This document shows positions 26,043 through 34,430 of a stretch of 64,000 nt of DNA, one piece after another. The translations under genes and the position numbers were made by a program. Location of the stretch: positions 3,262,960 through 3,326,959 of the forward strand of contig NZ_CP042326.1 of assembly GCF_007904085.1 (NCBI RefSeq). Direction: 5' to 3'. Below the pieces are notes generated by a model that was not told the DNA's origin, made no database searches, and saw only the letters and a list, made by a program, of their open reading frames with translations. Origin of the DNA: Euhalothece natronophila Z-M001 (GTDB taxonomy: Bacteria > Cyanobacteriota > Cyanobacteriia > Cyanobacteriales > Rubidibacteraceae). Positions within the stretch are counted from its first letter, which is position 1, and the number at the start of each line of letters is the position of its first letter.

Positions 26043-27425
26043 TCACTGATTAATCACGCCTTCTTTCTCTAAAACCTTCGCCAACCTTAATAATAAGGCT
26101 TCATTATAGGGAGAGGTAATAATTTGGACTCCTAAAGGTAAATTAGCTATCCCATAAATGGGAACGGATAACACAGGTAAGCCAACAAAAGAAATAGGCT
26201 GGGTAAATCGTCCTAAATGAGGGCGCACTTCCACCGTTTCCCCTGCGATGGTAATGGTTTTTTCTCCCGACTTGGGCGCAACACAAGGAGTTGTCGGTGC
26301 AAGGATAATATCAAACTGTTGAAACAATCGCCGTAACTGCTGGCGGTACCAACTGCGAAATTTTTGGGCTTGATGATACCATTGACTTGGCATTAAAGCC
26401 CCTGCAAAAAACCGATCGCGCGTTGCTGGATCAAAGTCTTGGGGACGAGATTTTAAGGCAGCTAAATGTTGGGAAGCCCCTTCTGTTGCAGTAATTAAAT
26501 AAGCAGCAGCTTTCGCCCGATCAGACTCTGGAATCGTCACTCGTTTTGAGGTGTTTAAAATATCAGCAATTTTTTCCACAGCCCTAAGTGCTTCGGGTTC
26601 CGCCCCTTGTGCAAAATAACCATCAGCAATAGCAACTCGTACATCTTGAATCCCTAGATTTAACTGCGGAAGACAAGGTTCGGGGGGATGACGGGTAGAA
26701 ACTGGATCGGTGATATCCTCCCCTTGTAGTAAATCCATAACCGTGGCTAAATCTCGCACCGATCGCGCAAAAATCCCAATTTGATCCAGACTATCACTTA
26801 ATAACACTGTTCCCGCCCGCGAGAGTCGCCCATAGGTGGGTTTTAGCCCATACACGCCACATAACGCTGCTGGAACCCGCACAGAGCCATTAGTATCTGA
26901 TCCTAATGCTAAAGGGGTTAACCCTGAAGCCACCGCCGCTGCAGAAGCCCCAGAAGAGCCTCCAGCGGTGCGAGAGGGATCATGAGGATTGGGGGTTACC
27001 CCATAGTGAGAGTTTTCTGTAACAAAGCCATAGGCGTATTCATCCATATTTAATGCGCCCACTAAAACGCCCCCAGCTTGCTTTAAACGCGCGATCGCGG
27101 TTGCATCTTTTTTCGCCGGTGGATTATCAGCATTAATTTTTGCCCCAGCTAGGGTGGTAATACCAGCAATATCAAATAAATTTTTTGCAGCAAAAGGGAC
27201 TCCTGTTAAAATTCCCAACGGATTGCCTTGCTCAATATGTCTGTCAATGGCTTGTGCTTCGGTTTGAGCAGACTGCCGAGTAATAGTAGTAAAACAATTC
27301 CGAGAGGGATTTTCTTGTTCAATGCGATCCAAGGTAGCTTGGACGATCTCAGTTGCTGTAGTTTGATGATGACGAATTGCCTGCGCGATCGCGACTGCAT
27401 CTAAACCTTTCCAATCTCCATCCAT
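26043..27425 (-). CDS. Amidase-signature enzyme, AtzE/AtzF-like
   Basis: Residues follow the amidase signature: GVPFAAKNLFD with the catalytic Lys, RTAGGSSGASAAAVASG with the cis-Ser, and LGSDTNGSVRVPAALCGVYGLKP with the nucleophile Ser. The overall match is to AtzE-type amidohydrolases. ATG 27425 (460 aa) is preferred to a GTG at 27449. Members hydrolyse small amides such as 1-carboxybiuret, but the substrate here is not shown. Separate from GatA, which lies at 54244. It ends 47 bp upstream of the gltX start on the same strand. Confidence 0.82.
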   Translation of the reverse strand: MDGDWKGLDAVAIAQAIRHHQTTATEIVQATLDRIEQENPSRNCFTTITRQSAQTEAQAIDRHIEQGNPLGILTGVPFAAKNLFDIAGITTLAGAKINADNPPAKKDATAIARLKQAGGVLVGALNMDEYAYGFVTENSHYGVTPNPHDPSRTAGGSSGASAAAVASGLTPLALGSDTNGSVRVPAALCGVYGLKPTYGRLSRAGTVLLSDSLDQIGIFARSVRDLATVMDLLQGEDITDPVSTRHPPEPCLPQLNLGIQDVRVAIADGYFAQGAEPEALRAVEKIADILNTSKRVTIPESDRAKAAAYLITATEGASQHLAALKSRPQDFDPATRDRFFAGALMPSQWYHQAQKFRSWYRQQLRRLFQQFDIILAPTTPCVAPKSGEKTITIAGETVEVRPHLGRFTQPISFVGLPVLSVPIYGIANLPLGVQIITSPYNEALLLRLAKVLEKEGVINQ

Positions 27426-27480
27426 AGGGGAATCCCCCAACTGCTTCACTTGCTTGCCTGACTATACCATCATTTTTCTT

Positions 27481-28290
27481 TTAGCGGTCATTATTATTAA
27501 TTTCCTGATTCCAGGCACTAGACTGTAACAAACGCATTTCAATGCGACGGCGACGCTCATCATCAGTGGTTTCGGTGGAAGTATCCAAGGTATAATCAGG
27601 ATTTAACATTTGACCCGCCGAATAGGGAAGGAAATATTCAATTTCTTCTAAAGCCCCATCTTCCTGTGCTTGTTTAAGATAACTTACAATAGATAAAGCT
27701 CGCATCATTCCTAAATCAAGATTACTTCCCGGCACTAAAGTTTCATGTTCTTCTTGTCCAAACGCTGCAATTAATTCATCATCTAAATTTGAGCGTCCAC
27801 TTCCAACGGGTAAATTATCCGTGTGACCAATTATTTCTATCGTGTCGCAATTGCAACGCTCACTTTCTTCTTCTAACATAGGAATAATCTCGTCATCGAG
27901 AGCCTCTTGAAAAGAGTCAGAAATCTCGGCTGAACCCACAGGAAACCGATAAGTTTGTTCCCGTTCAGATAAGACAATTAAAGGGGGCGCTTCTGGTGTT
28001 TGCTCAATTACCGCTTGGGCTTCTTCTAGTTCTTCTTCCAAATCAGCAAATTCCTCAAGTTCGTCTTCTAATTCTGTAATTCTTTCTTCGGCTGCTGCTA
28101 ATTCTTCTTCTGTACTTAAGAGTTGATCAGCTTTTTCTTCTGCATCAGCTAACTCCTCTTCTAATTCTGGCACTTGACTTGCCACGCGCTCGGTTTGCAA
28201 TAAATCAAGGCGTACCAGAACAAAAAAGATAACAAAAATAAAAGCAAGAAAAGAAAAAATTTCGGAGTATTTTAAAGTTTTCGGATTCAT
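27481..28290 (-). CDS. OmpA/MotB-like peptidoglycan-anchoring stator protein
   Basis: The 269-residue protein has one N-terminal membrane helix (about residues 9-27) beginning KYSEIFSF, where MotB has the proton-carrying Asp in Y-x-D-F-M-T. Glu10 would take that role. A very acidic coiled coil follows (about 40-95), then an OmpA/MotB domain with EIIGHTDNLPV (152-162), NLDLGMMRALSIVSYL (190-205) and RRRRIEMRL (247-255). OmpA domains bind peptidoglycan. It lies 11 bp downstream of the MotA-like gene. Cyanobacteria lack flagella, so a ZorB-like or other proton-driven role is more likely. No ZorC/ZorD genes are nearby. Confidence 0.8.
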   Translation of the reverse strand: MNPKTLKYSEIFSFLAFIFVIFFVLVRLDLLQTERVASQVPELEEELADAEEKADQLLSTEEELAAAEERITELEDELEEFADLEEELEEAQAVIEQTPEAPPLIVLSEREQTYRFPVGSAEISDSFQEALDDEIIPMLEEESERCNCDTIEIIGHTDNLPVGSGRSNLDDELIAAFGQEEHETLVPGSNLDLGMMRALSIVSYLKQAQEDGALEEIEYFLPYSAGQMLNPDYTLDTSTETTDDERRRRIEMRLLQSSAWNQEINNNDR

Positions 28291-28301
28291 AATCAGATAA
28301 C

Positions 28302-29195
28302 CTAAGAATTTTTAATTGAAGCAATATAGTCTAATAACTTTTCTAATTCAGTAATTAAAGCTCGTGATTCATTGAGATATTGGGCTGTACGGCGGGAAGC
28401 CTGAGCAACTTCTGATAAATTGTTAGTAGCTAAATCACTATTATTTTTGAGATCGGAAAAGCTATCTAAAACAGGTTCTAGCGTTTTCATATCATTAGTA
28501 GTACGCGATAATAGTTCTTCTAACCGTTGTAATTGATCAAGAGATTGGCTAAATAGTTGATTTAATTCTTGACTAGCTTGGCTATTTGTATTAACTAATT
28601 GTTGATGGAAGTTTTGAGTTTCTTCCATAATTTTATATTGAATATCTTGATGTTTCCTTAAAAGATTTTCTTGCTCCTCTTGTAATTGACGATAACTGCT
28701 ATAAACTTGGGTCATCGTACTTAAATAAGCGCTATGAATTTCTTGAATTGCCCCTGTAAACTCTTTAATTTCATCCACTAATTGCTGAAACTCAGAGCGC
28801 ACAATTTTCTTCTCATAATTTTCCCCTAAACTAGAAATTTCTCCCCCTAGTAGCCAACCAACAATACTGGTAGATAAAGCACTTCCGAGAGGAAAAAGCA
28901 CTTCATTGAGTTGTGCTTGGTCAAAATCACCTGTTCCTAATAAAATTAGTGCCGAAGCAAAACCAATCAGGGTATGAAGATAGCCCGCCGTTTGAATGCG
29001 GTTACCAGCTTCTTCTTTCATAGATTGTGGAATTAAGAAAAATCCCCAGACAACCAAAATTAGTAAATGAGATAAACCGACGATTAATAAAACTTCTGTG
29101 GGAAAAACTTGACTAATGGCAATAATCATGCCTAGAATAATTCCTAAGACATAAATAAAGGTAAAGGCAGCTAAACTGGATTTTTGATACTGCAT
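28302..29195 (-). CDS. MotA/TolQ/ZorA-like channel protein with long helical tail
   Basis: The 297-residue protein has four hydrophobic helices at about residues 8-28, 35-55, 68-87 and 98-117. The last reads FPLGSALSTSIVGWLLGGE, like the final MotA/TolQ/ExbB helices (A-L-x-T-x-x-G). A predicted cytoplasmic coiled-coil tail fills about 120-297. The combination of channel plus long tail plus a downstream OmpA partner is the layout of ZorA-ZorB and related stators. Sequence similarity to any one family is weak by eye, so the call rests on architecture and on the pair. Confidence 0.68.
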   Translation of the reverse strand: MQYQKSSLAAFTFIYVLGIILGMIIAISQVFPTEVLLIVGLSHLLILVVWGFFLIPQSMKEEAGNRIQTAGYLHTLIGFASALILLGTGDFDQAQLNEVLFPLGSALSTSIVGWLLGGEISSLGENYEKKIVRSEFQQLVDEIKEFTGAIQEIHSAYLSTMTQVYSSYRQLQEEQENLLRKHQDIQYKIMEETQNFHQQLVNTNSQASQELNQLFSQSLDQLQRLEELLSRTTNDMKTLEPVLDSFSDLKNNSDLATNNLSEVAQASRRTAQYLNESRALITELEKLLDYIASIKNS

Positions 29196-29293
29196 TATTC
29201 TAAAAGTTTAATTCTCTTTTTTGCGATTAATCATGATTTCTTACTGGTAAGGGGAGAGATCATTTAATTGGCACTTTGATTACGCCATGAAAC

Positions 29294-29860
29294 TTATTGG
29301 CTAAATATTTCGGAAACAGATAAACAAAATTCTGGTAATAAAGGGGAGGTGAGTTGATCGGTTTCTTTTAAAGTCTTAAAAAACATTAGTTGTCCTCTTT
29401 CTTGACGGTAAACTTCTAATTGCTGATTAAAGCGATCCACAATCCAATACTCTTGAACGCTACCTTGGGAATAGAGTTTTAATTTCGCTTGTTTATCCCG
29501 ATAAATATTTTGTTCTCCAGCAGACAAAACTTCAATCACTAACTCAGGAAACCCCGTAAAATGACCTCCTTGATCTTCGATTTTTTTGAGTCGCTGGTCA
29601 CTCACCCAAATCAAGTCTGGAATCACACTATCTACTTGCGAAGAGATAATACCCGGAGAAGCAATGACAAACCCTCCATGTCTCTTAGACCAATCATGAA
29701 GTATGGCACTTATATTAGTTATAATGTGCTGATGTTTCCAATGAGGGGCGCGAGTCACAAATAATTCTCCAGCAATAATTTCACGATAAATCTCCTCGTT
29801 TTCGGGAAGTGCATCTAAATCGTTAATTGTCCAACGAACAGGGGAAGTAATGGGATTCAT
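29294..29860 (-). CDS. Uma2 family (DUF820) putative endonuclease
   Basis: This 188-residue member of the Uma2 family shows YREIIAGELFVTRAPHWKHQ, PDLIWVSDQRL, FPELVIEVLSAGEQN, then DRDKQAKLKLYSQGSVQEYWIVD-type spacing (seen here as KLKLYSQGSVQEYWIVDRFN) and a final QLEVYRQ strand. These include the PD...E-x-L core of the PD-(D/E)XK-like fold. The role of the family is not established. It lies upstream of the MotA-like gene by about 100 bp on the same strand, so a functional link is possible but unproven. Confidence 0.87.
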   Translation of the reverse strand: MNPITSPVRWTINDLDALPENEEIYREIIAGELFVTRAPHWKHQHIITNISAILHDWSKRHGGFVIASPGIISSQVDSVIPDLIWVSDQRLKKIEDQGGHFTGFPELVIEVLSAGEQNIYRDKQAKLKLYSQGSVQEYWIVDRFNQQLEVYRQERGQLMFFKTLKETDQLTSPLLPEFCLSVSEIFSQ

Positions 29861-29898
29861 GGGTTAGTCCTAATTGCAATTACAGCATGGAAGTTGTT

Positions 29899-30579
29899 TT
29901 AAGCGTTTAATTTTTCGATCATCTTTTCTAACTCCTTCACTTGCTTCTGATGCCAAAATTGACGTAATTGGTTTTGCTGCTTTTGATAATTACGGGGTTG
30001 CACCTGTTCAAGAATATCAATAACATCAAGGGCGCGTTTGAAGGCAAAAGCAGTTTGATGGAAGTTTTCTAAATCATGGGTAGCAGCTGCTTCATAAAGG
30101 GGTAGATCGTTAATCGCTACTGATTCTAGCTTATACCCTTGTTCAATTTCCATGAACTCTCGGAAAATACTTTGACATAGCTTTTGCTGATGCTGGTTTT
30201 TGAGTAAGTCTTCATAAGAAAAATTAAGCGCATTGAGAAAGGTGGCGACAGCAGTAAAGGGGTCACAATAAGAGAGTAAGTTTTCTAAGCGTTGAGGAAG
30301 ATAAAAGAGATTAATTTGTCTTAAAATAAGTTCAACTGTTCGGGTTTTTAAGGGGAAAAGATTAGTTGCATCAGAGGGTTCTAGAAAAGATTGCTGGGGT
30401 AATAACAGAGCATGATTTTCCTCTAAAAAGTGTAAATTACTATCTTCTGCGTTAGAAGTCGATCCAGTTTCTTTATCTTGCCAAAGTTGTTGGAAAAGTT
30501 GGCGCGATCGAATCTTTGATTCGGTGCGCATTTGGCGCAATCGCGCTAGGAAATTCTCTCGAAAGGACTGATCACTCAT
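29899..30579 (-). CDS. Hypothetical protein, 226 aa
   Basis: I recognise no domain. The protein is predicted to be soluble and helical, with a basic N-terminal segment (ARLRQMRTESKIRSRQLF) and a coiled-coil-like C-terminus (VKELEKMIEKLNA). The first part of the gene has a degraded copy at 32702-32811, on the far side of the restriction-modification pair. Within the gene, two near-identical 12-mers (ttggcgcgatcg at 30499 and ttggcgcaatcg at 30532) are spaced 33 bp apart. ATG at 30579. Confidence 0.65.
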   Translation of the reverse strand: MSDQSFRENFLARLRQMRTESKIRSRQLFQQLWQDKETGSTSNAEDSNLHFLEENHALLLPQQSFLEPSDATNLFPLKTRTVELILRQINLFYLPQRLENLLSYCDPFTAVATFLNALNFSYEDLLKNQHQQKLCQSIFREFMEIEQGYKLESVAINDLPLYEAAATHDLENFHQTAFAFKRALDVIDILEQVQPRNYQKQQNQLRQFWHQKQVKELEKMIEKLNA

Positions 30580-30770
30580 GATCTAAATATTTGCCATGAC
30601 ATCATTAGGTTTCCTTTTATTTTACACCACGAAAAAGTCTATTTTAAATGGAAATTTCTCCTATTTTATACGATTATAATTATTTTAAATATATAAAAGT
30701 GAGTTTATTAATTGATTTTAGTATTAAAAATGTGTTTTAATATAGAAAGAAATAGCAATGACTTTTAAAA

Positions 30771-31826
30771 ATGCAGATTATCTCTTTATTTTCAGGTTGC
30801 GGTGGATTAGACCTTGGTTTTCATCAAGCAGGTTTTCAAGTGGTATGGGCAAATGAGTATGATCCAACAATTTGCTCAACTTATAAAATTAACCATCAAG
30901 ATACAATTTTAGATCAACGAGATATTAAAGAAATTGCCTCTAAAGATATTCCAGAGTGTGTGGGAATTATCGGGGGCCCTCCTTGTCAAAGTTGGAGCGA
31001 GGGAGGAAAGCAAAGAGGGATTTACGATGATCGCGGTCGGTTATTTTTAGAATATATTCGGGTATTAAAGGATAAACAACCTGACTTTTTTTTAGCGGAA
31101 AATGTCTCGGGTATCTTACACAAAAAGCATAGAAACTCTTTTCAAGAAATTTTTGATTATTTTCAAGAATCAGGATATAACGTTGTTTATAAACTGCTAA
31201 ATGCGAAATTTTATAACGTTCCCCAAGATCGGCAACGGGTTATCTTTATCGGTTATCATCATCGTCTTGGTAAACAATTCGATTTTAATCAATTGATAGC
31301 ACAAAATAATATTCCGAATTTACAAGATGCGATCTGGGATTTACGGTTATCTGCAATTCCAGCAAAAGAAAAAAATAAAACGCGAGGAGATGAATGCTTA
31401 ATTCCGAATCATGAATATATGATTGGTGGCTTTTCCAGTATTTATATGTCTCGCAACCGTGTCCGCAGTTGGAAAGAACCCTCATTTACCATTCAAGCTG
31501 GAGGAAGACATGCACCGATTCATCCCCAAGCTAATAAAATGATCAAAGTTGGGAAAGATCAGTTTGTTTTTGATGAAAATTCCGTTGAGAATTACCGCAG
31601 ATTGTCGGTGCGAGAATGTGCAAGAATTCAAACTTTTCCTGATGATTTTATTTTGGATTATGATTATGTTAATAATGGGTATAAGATGATAGGAAATGCT
31701 GTTCCTGTTAATTTAGCAAGCGCAATCGCGCAAATCATTTATAAAGATTTATTTAATAAAACAGCTACCACGAATTTAAATCAAAAACAATTTAAACCAA
31801 TTCAACTTACTTTACCTATAAGCTGA
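30771..31826 (+). CDS. DNA (cytosine-5-)-methyltransferase of a type II system
   Basis: The 351-residue protein has the ordered motifs of 5-methylcytosine methyltransferases: FSGCGGLDLGF (motif I), GGPPCQSWSEGG with catalytic Cys72 (motif IV), AENVSG (111-115, motif VI), QDRQRVIFIG (motif VIII), a variable target-recognition stretch, and MIGNAVPVNLA (motif X). It lies tail-to-tail with the gene at 31837-32664, read as its endonuclease. The target site cannot be read from sequence. The leader (30600-30770) is very A/T-rich and no HIP1 site was seen in the gene, consistent with transfer. Confidence 0.92.
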   Translation: MQIISLFSGCGGLDLGFHQAGFQVVWANEYDPTICSTYKINHQDTILDQRDIKEIASKDIPECVGIIGGPPCQSWSEGGKQRGIYDDRGRLFLEYIRVLKDKQPDFFLAENVSGILHKKHRNSFQEIFDYFQESGYNVVYKLLNAKFYNVPQDRQRVIFIGYHHRLGKQFDFNQLIAQNNIPNLQDAIWDLRLSAIPAKEKNKTRGDECLIPNHEYMIGGFSSIYMSRNRVRSWKEPSFTIQAGGRHAPIHPQANKMIKVGKDQFVFDENSVENYRRLSVRECARIQTFPDDFILDYDYVNNGYKMIGNAVPVNLASAIAQIIYKDLFNKTATTNLNQKQFKPIQLTLPIS

Positions 31827-31836
31827 CAAAAAATAA

Positions 31837-32664
31837 CTACTCTTTTCTGGTAATTATTATTTGGTAATTATCCCTAAGATCATCTAAAATATGATTGTGA
31901 TTAATCGAATTGGGTTCAACTGTAACAAAATTCCCCAATTTTCTTAATTCTTCAATAGACTGAATTTCTTTTTTATTATTAAGAGGTTTTGTAGGTTGAA
32001 AACGAGTATAAACATTTTTACCGCGATTACTTTTCTCAGTTTTCGGATTGACAGGTCTAAAAACAATTTTAATTTCTTGAGCCTTTGTTTCAAGAATTTT
32101 TTGATCAATTGGTTTAAGTTTATTCAAAAGGTCATCTAATGATTGTGGAATTTCACTAGAAATATAGAGCGAATTAGCCACTCCTTCACCTTCTCCTGAA
32201 CCAGCAATCACTTTTTTTAACTCTTGTATGCCATCAAAAACCTCTAAAAAGTCAATGAATGTATTTCCTGTTCTTTCTCCAAAGCTAATACTAACTCCCA
32301 CAAAAAGATTAGCATTTGGATTATTAATCCACTGATTAGCCCATTTAGTTGTTTGATCTGTTATCGACTGAAAAATTTCATGTCCAAACTCTTTAATTAA
32401 TCTTTTGTGTCCATACCAATTACCATAATAGCCAGCATTGCTTAATTTAGCTGAAATTTTTAGAGCAGGAGATTGTTGGAAGTGAATGATGACATCTGTT
32501 TTATAGGTCTGATCCTTACTTCCAATTCTTTGTGCATTCGTAATTGTATCTTTAGGAATTATTCCCAAATTCACCATCCAATTCGGTAGAATCTGGGGGA
32601 GTTGAGTTCCAATTGAAGCAGTGTCTCTGATTGCTAACTCTAATGTTTCTGCATTGGTTGGCAT
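31837..32664 (-). CDS. Predicted type II restriction endonuclease
   Basis: The 275-residue protein sits only 10 bp from the convergent methyltransferase stop, the usual layout of a type II pair. A possible PD-(D/E)XK site is Asp57 in YKTDVIIHF followed by Ser71-Ala72-Lys73 in KISAKLS, the S-x-K variant known from other restriction enzymes. The rest (GYYGNWYGHKRLIKEFG, FVGVSISFGERTG) matches no family I can name. The call rests on the site and on genomic context. ATG 32664. Confidence 0.7.
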   Translation of the reverse strand: MPTNAETLELAIRDTASIGTQLPQILPNWMVNLGIIPKDTITNAQRIGSKDQTYKTDVIIHFQQSPALKISAKLSNAGYYGNWYGHKRLIKEFGHEIFQSITDQTTKWANQWINNPNANLFVGVSISFGERTGNTFIDFLEVFDGIQELKKVIAGSGEGEGVANSLYISSEIPQSLDDLLNKLKPIDQKILETKAQEIKIVFRPVNPKTEKSNRGKNVYTRFQPTKPLNNKKEIQSIEELRKLGNFVTVEPNSINHNHILDDLRDNYQIIITRKE

Positions 32665-32701
32665 AAACTTAGATTATTTTATTCAATGGTCACTGATATC
32701 T

Positions 32702-32811
32702 CTATCTTCTGCATTAGAAGTAGGTTCACTCTCCTGATCTTGCCATAGTTGTTGGAAAATTTGGCGCGATCGCGCTAGGATAGGGGATTATCTCGAAAAA
32801 AGTTATCACTA
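32702..32811 (-). pseudogene. Degraded partial copy of the 5' end of the gene at 29899-30579
   Basis: Bases 32702-32811 align with 30432-30579 in the same orientation: shared runs include ctatcttctgc, agttgttggaaaa and ttggcgcgatcg. The copy lacks 33 bp that in the intact gene lie between two near-identical 12-mers, consistent with deletion between direct repeats. It carries other small changes and no usable start. Together with the intact gene it brackets the restriction-modification pair. Confidence 0.75.
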
Positions 32812-32822
32812 CTTTTGACACA

Positions 32823-33122
32823 TTGGGCTTGGTTACTCAGCCATTTGATATTTTACCGGATTCGACAGGGAATCAAATTCGAGCAGGAGTGGGCTTAAAA
32901 TTAGGCGATCGCGCTGCGATTAATGCTTTCTTCATTCCCCAAAGAAATATCGACAATATTGGCATAAATACAGAATATCAAATTTCTCGCACTGGCTTAT
33001 TTAGAAACTTGGTTTTACAGTGGGAGCGTCGTATTTTTGAGTTTGGCGAAGACAGTTTTGGCAACGACTTAAAAGAAACAAATGATACCTTTTCTATTTT
33101 ACTAAACTTTTCTGGTTCTTAA
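32823..33122 (+). pseudogene. C-terminal fragment of an outer-membrane beta-barrel protein
   Basis: About 100 codons show alternating hydrophobic/polar strands (GVGLKLGDRAAINAFFIPQ, NIGINTEYQISRTGLFRNLVLQWERRIF) and end TFSILLNFSGS, like the last strands of a cyanobacterial outer-membrane barrel protein (possibly the DUF3769/LptD-like type). The frame is open back to a stop at 32781-32783, and a TTG at 32823 is only a nominal start. No signal peptide or N-terminal domain exists, so it is read as the 3' remnant of a larger gene cut at the junction with the degraded repeat copy. It contains one GCGATCGC site, unlike the neighbouring cassette. Confidence 0.6.
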
Positions 33123-33168
33123 GTTCTAATAACTCTTTGATTAAAGAATAACCATTCATAGCAATGAC

Positions 33169-34278
33169 TTAAATAGTTAAGTTGCTATCCAATTGGGAAA
33201 AATCAGTTTTTAGATTCTTTTGTCCCAAAGATGATCCCACAGCTAAAGCTGCTTGCACCATCAAACAATCTGGTGACACATAGCGAGTTTGATTAGCAAC
33301 TTTTTCTAGATCAACACTTGTTAACTTTCCATCCTGAATCGCGACCATCTGCCCAAACTTGCCAGAGGCAACTAAACAGGCGGCATAAATACCAAAATTG
33401 GTTGATAAAATGCGATCAAAAGCAGTTGGTGTCCCTCCACGTTGGATATGACCTAAGACCGTACTACGAATCTCACTATTAATATGTGGTTCTAGTTGCT
33501 GCTTAAGATAATTTCCAATCCCCCCAAGTCGCACCGGATCAGGGCTGTCATCAATTGTCTCTCGTACCACTAATTCCCCATCTTTAACCTTTGCCCCTTC
33601 TCCAATCACAATCACAGTAAATTTTTGTTCTGCTTCTCGCGCTCGGCAAATTTCAGCGACTTCTTCAATTTCAAAAGGTAATTCGGGGATTAAAATAATA
33701 TCGGCTCCTCCAGCAATGCCCGTATGTAAAGCAATCCAGCCAGTGTATCGCCCCATTGTTTCTAAAATCATTACTCGACCGTGACTTTCTCCAATGGTTT
33801 GTAGGCGAGAAACAGCTTCAGTGGCAATAGAGACGGCAGTATCAAATCCAAAGGTTCGATCTGTGTGCATCAGATCATTATCAATAGTCTTAGGAACACC
33901 AACCACAGGCATCCCCTTCTGTGCTAATTTATGAGCAATACTCATGGTTCCATCTCCACCAATGATAACCACCGCATCAAGACCTAATTGATGGTAGTTT
34001 TCCATCACTTGATCGGACACATCAGCGCCATTAGCGGCAAAATAGGCAAAAGGGTTAGCTTTATTATGAGTCCCTAAAATCGTCCCTCCGATGGTCAAAA
34101 TGCCACTGACATCGTCATATTCTAATTGACGATATTTATTTTCAATCATCCCCAAAAAGCCCTGCTTAAACCCCAACACCTCAGCATCACATTCTAGGAT
34201 CAAACTCTTTGCCACAGCGCGAATTACAGCGTTAAGACCGGGACAATCGCCACCACCTGTTAAAATTCCAATCTTCAT
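33169..34278 (-). CDS. pfkA: 6-phosphofructokinase
   Basis: The 369-residue protein has GGGDCPGLNAVIR (residues 8-20), IIGGDGT (105-111), PKTIDND (129-135) and LETMGRYTGWIAL. GGDGT with a Gly at the fourth position predicts ATP as phosphate donor. The Lys in PKTIDND is the feature of the longer group III/PPi-related branch, so this is the mixed-type enzyme rather than the short E. coli type. It phosphorylates fructose 6-phosphate. It is divergent from a class II aldolase gene (152 bp apart), so two successive glycolytic steps share one intergenic region. Confidence 0.93.
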   Translation of the reverse strand: MKIGILTGGGDCPGLNAVIRAVAKSLILECDAEVLGFKQGFLGMIENKYRQLEYDDVSGILTIGGTILGTHNKANPFAYFAANGADVSDQVMENYHQLGLDAVVIIGGDGTMSIAHKLAQKGMPVVGVPKTIDNDLMHTDRTFGFDTAVSIATEAVSRLQTIGESHGRVMILETMGRYTGWIALHTGIAGGADIILIPELPFEIEEVAEICRAREAEQKFTVIVIGEGAKVKDGELVVRETIDDSPDPVRLGGIGNYLKQQLEPHINSEIRSTVLGHIQRGGTPTAFDRILSTNFGIYAACLVASGKFGQMVAIQDGKLTSVDLEKVANQTRYVSPDCLMVQAALAVGSSLGQKNLKTDFSQLDSNLTI

Positions 34279-34430
34279 CGCAGCTCTCGTTATCTCATCA
34301 CTATTACTAATACCAATTTTCCCAAACGATTGTTACGTCTAACTGGAAGTGTAGGAATTTGTAATTTTCATATCTTCTCAATAATCGATATATTAGAACA
34401 ACATAATGAACTTAAAAGCACTTCAAAAAA

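Noticed and set aside
26043..27425. A second gatA
   Set aside because: The amidase lacks GatA-specific context and resembles AtzE-type enzymes; the true gatA is at 54244-55704.
27481..29195. A complete Zorya defence system
   Set aside because: Only the ZorA/ZorB-like pair is seen; no helicase or ZorC-type gene is adjacent on either side, so the Zorya label is not justified.
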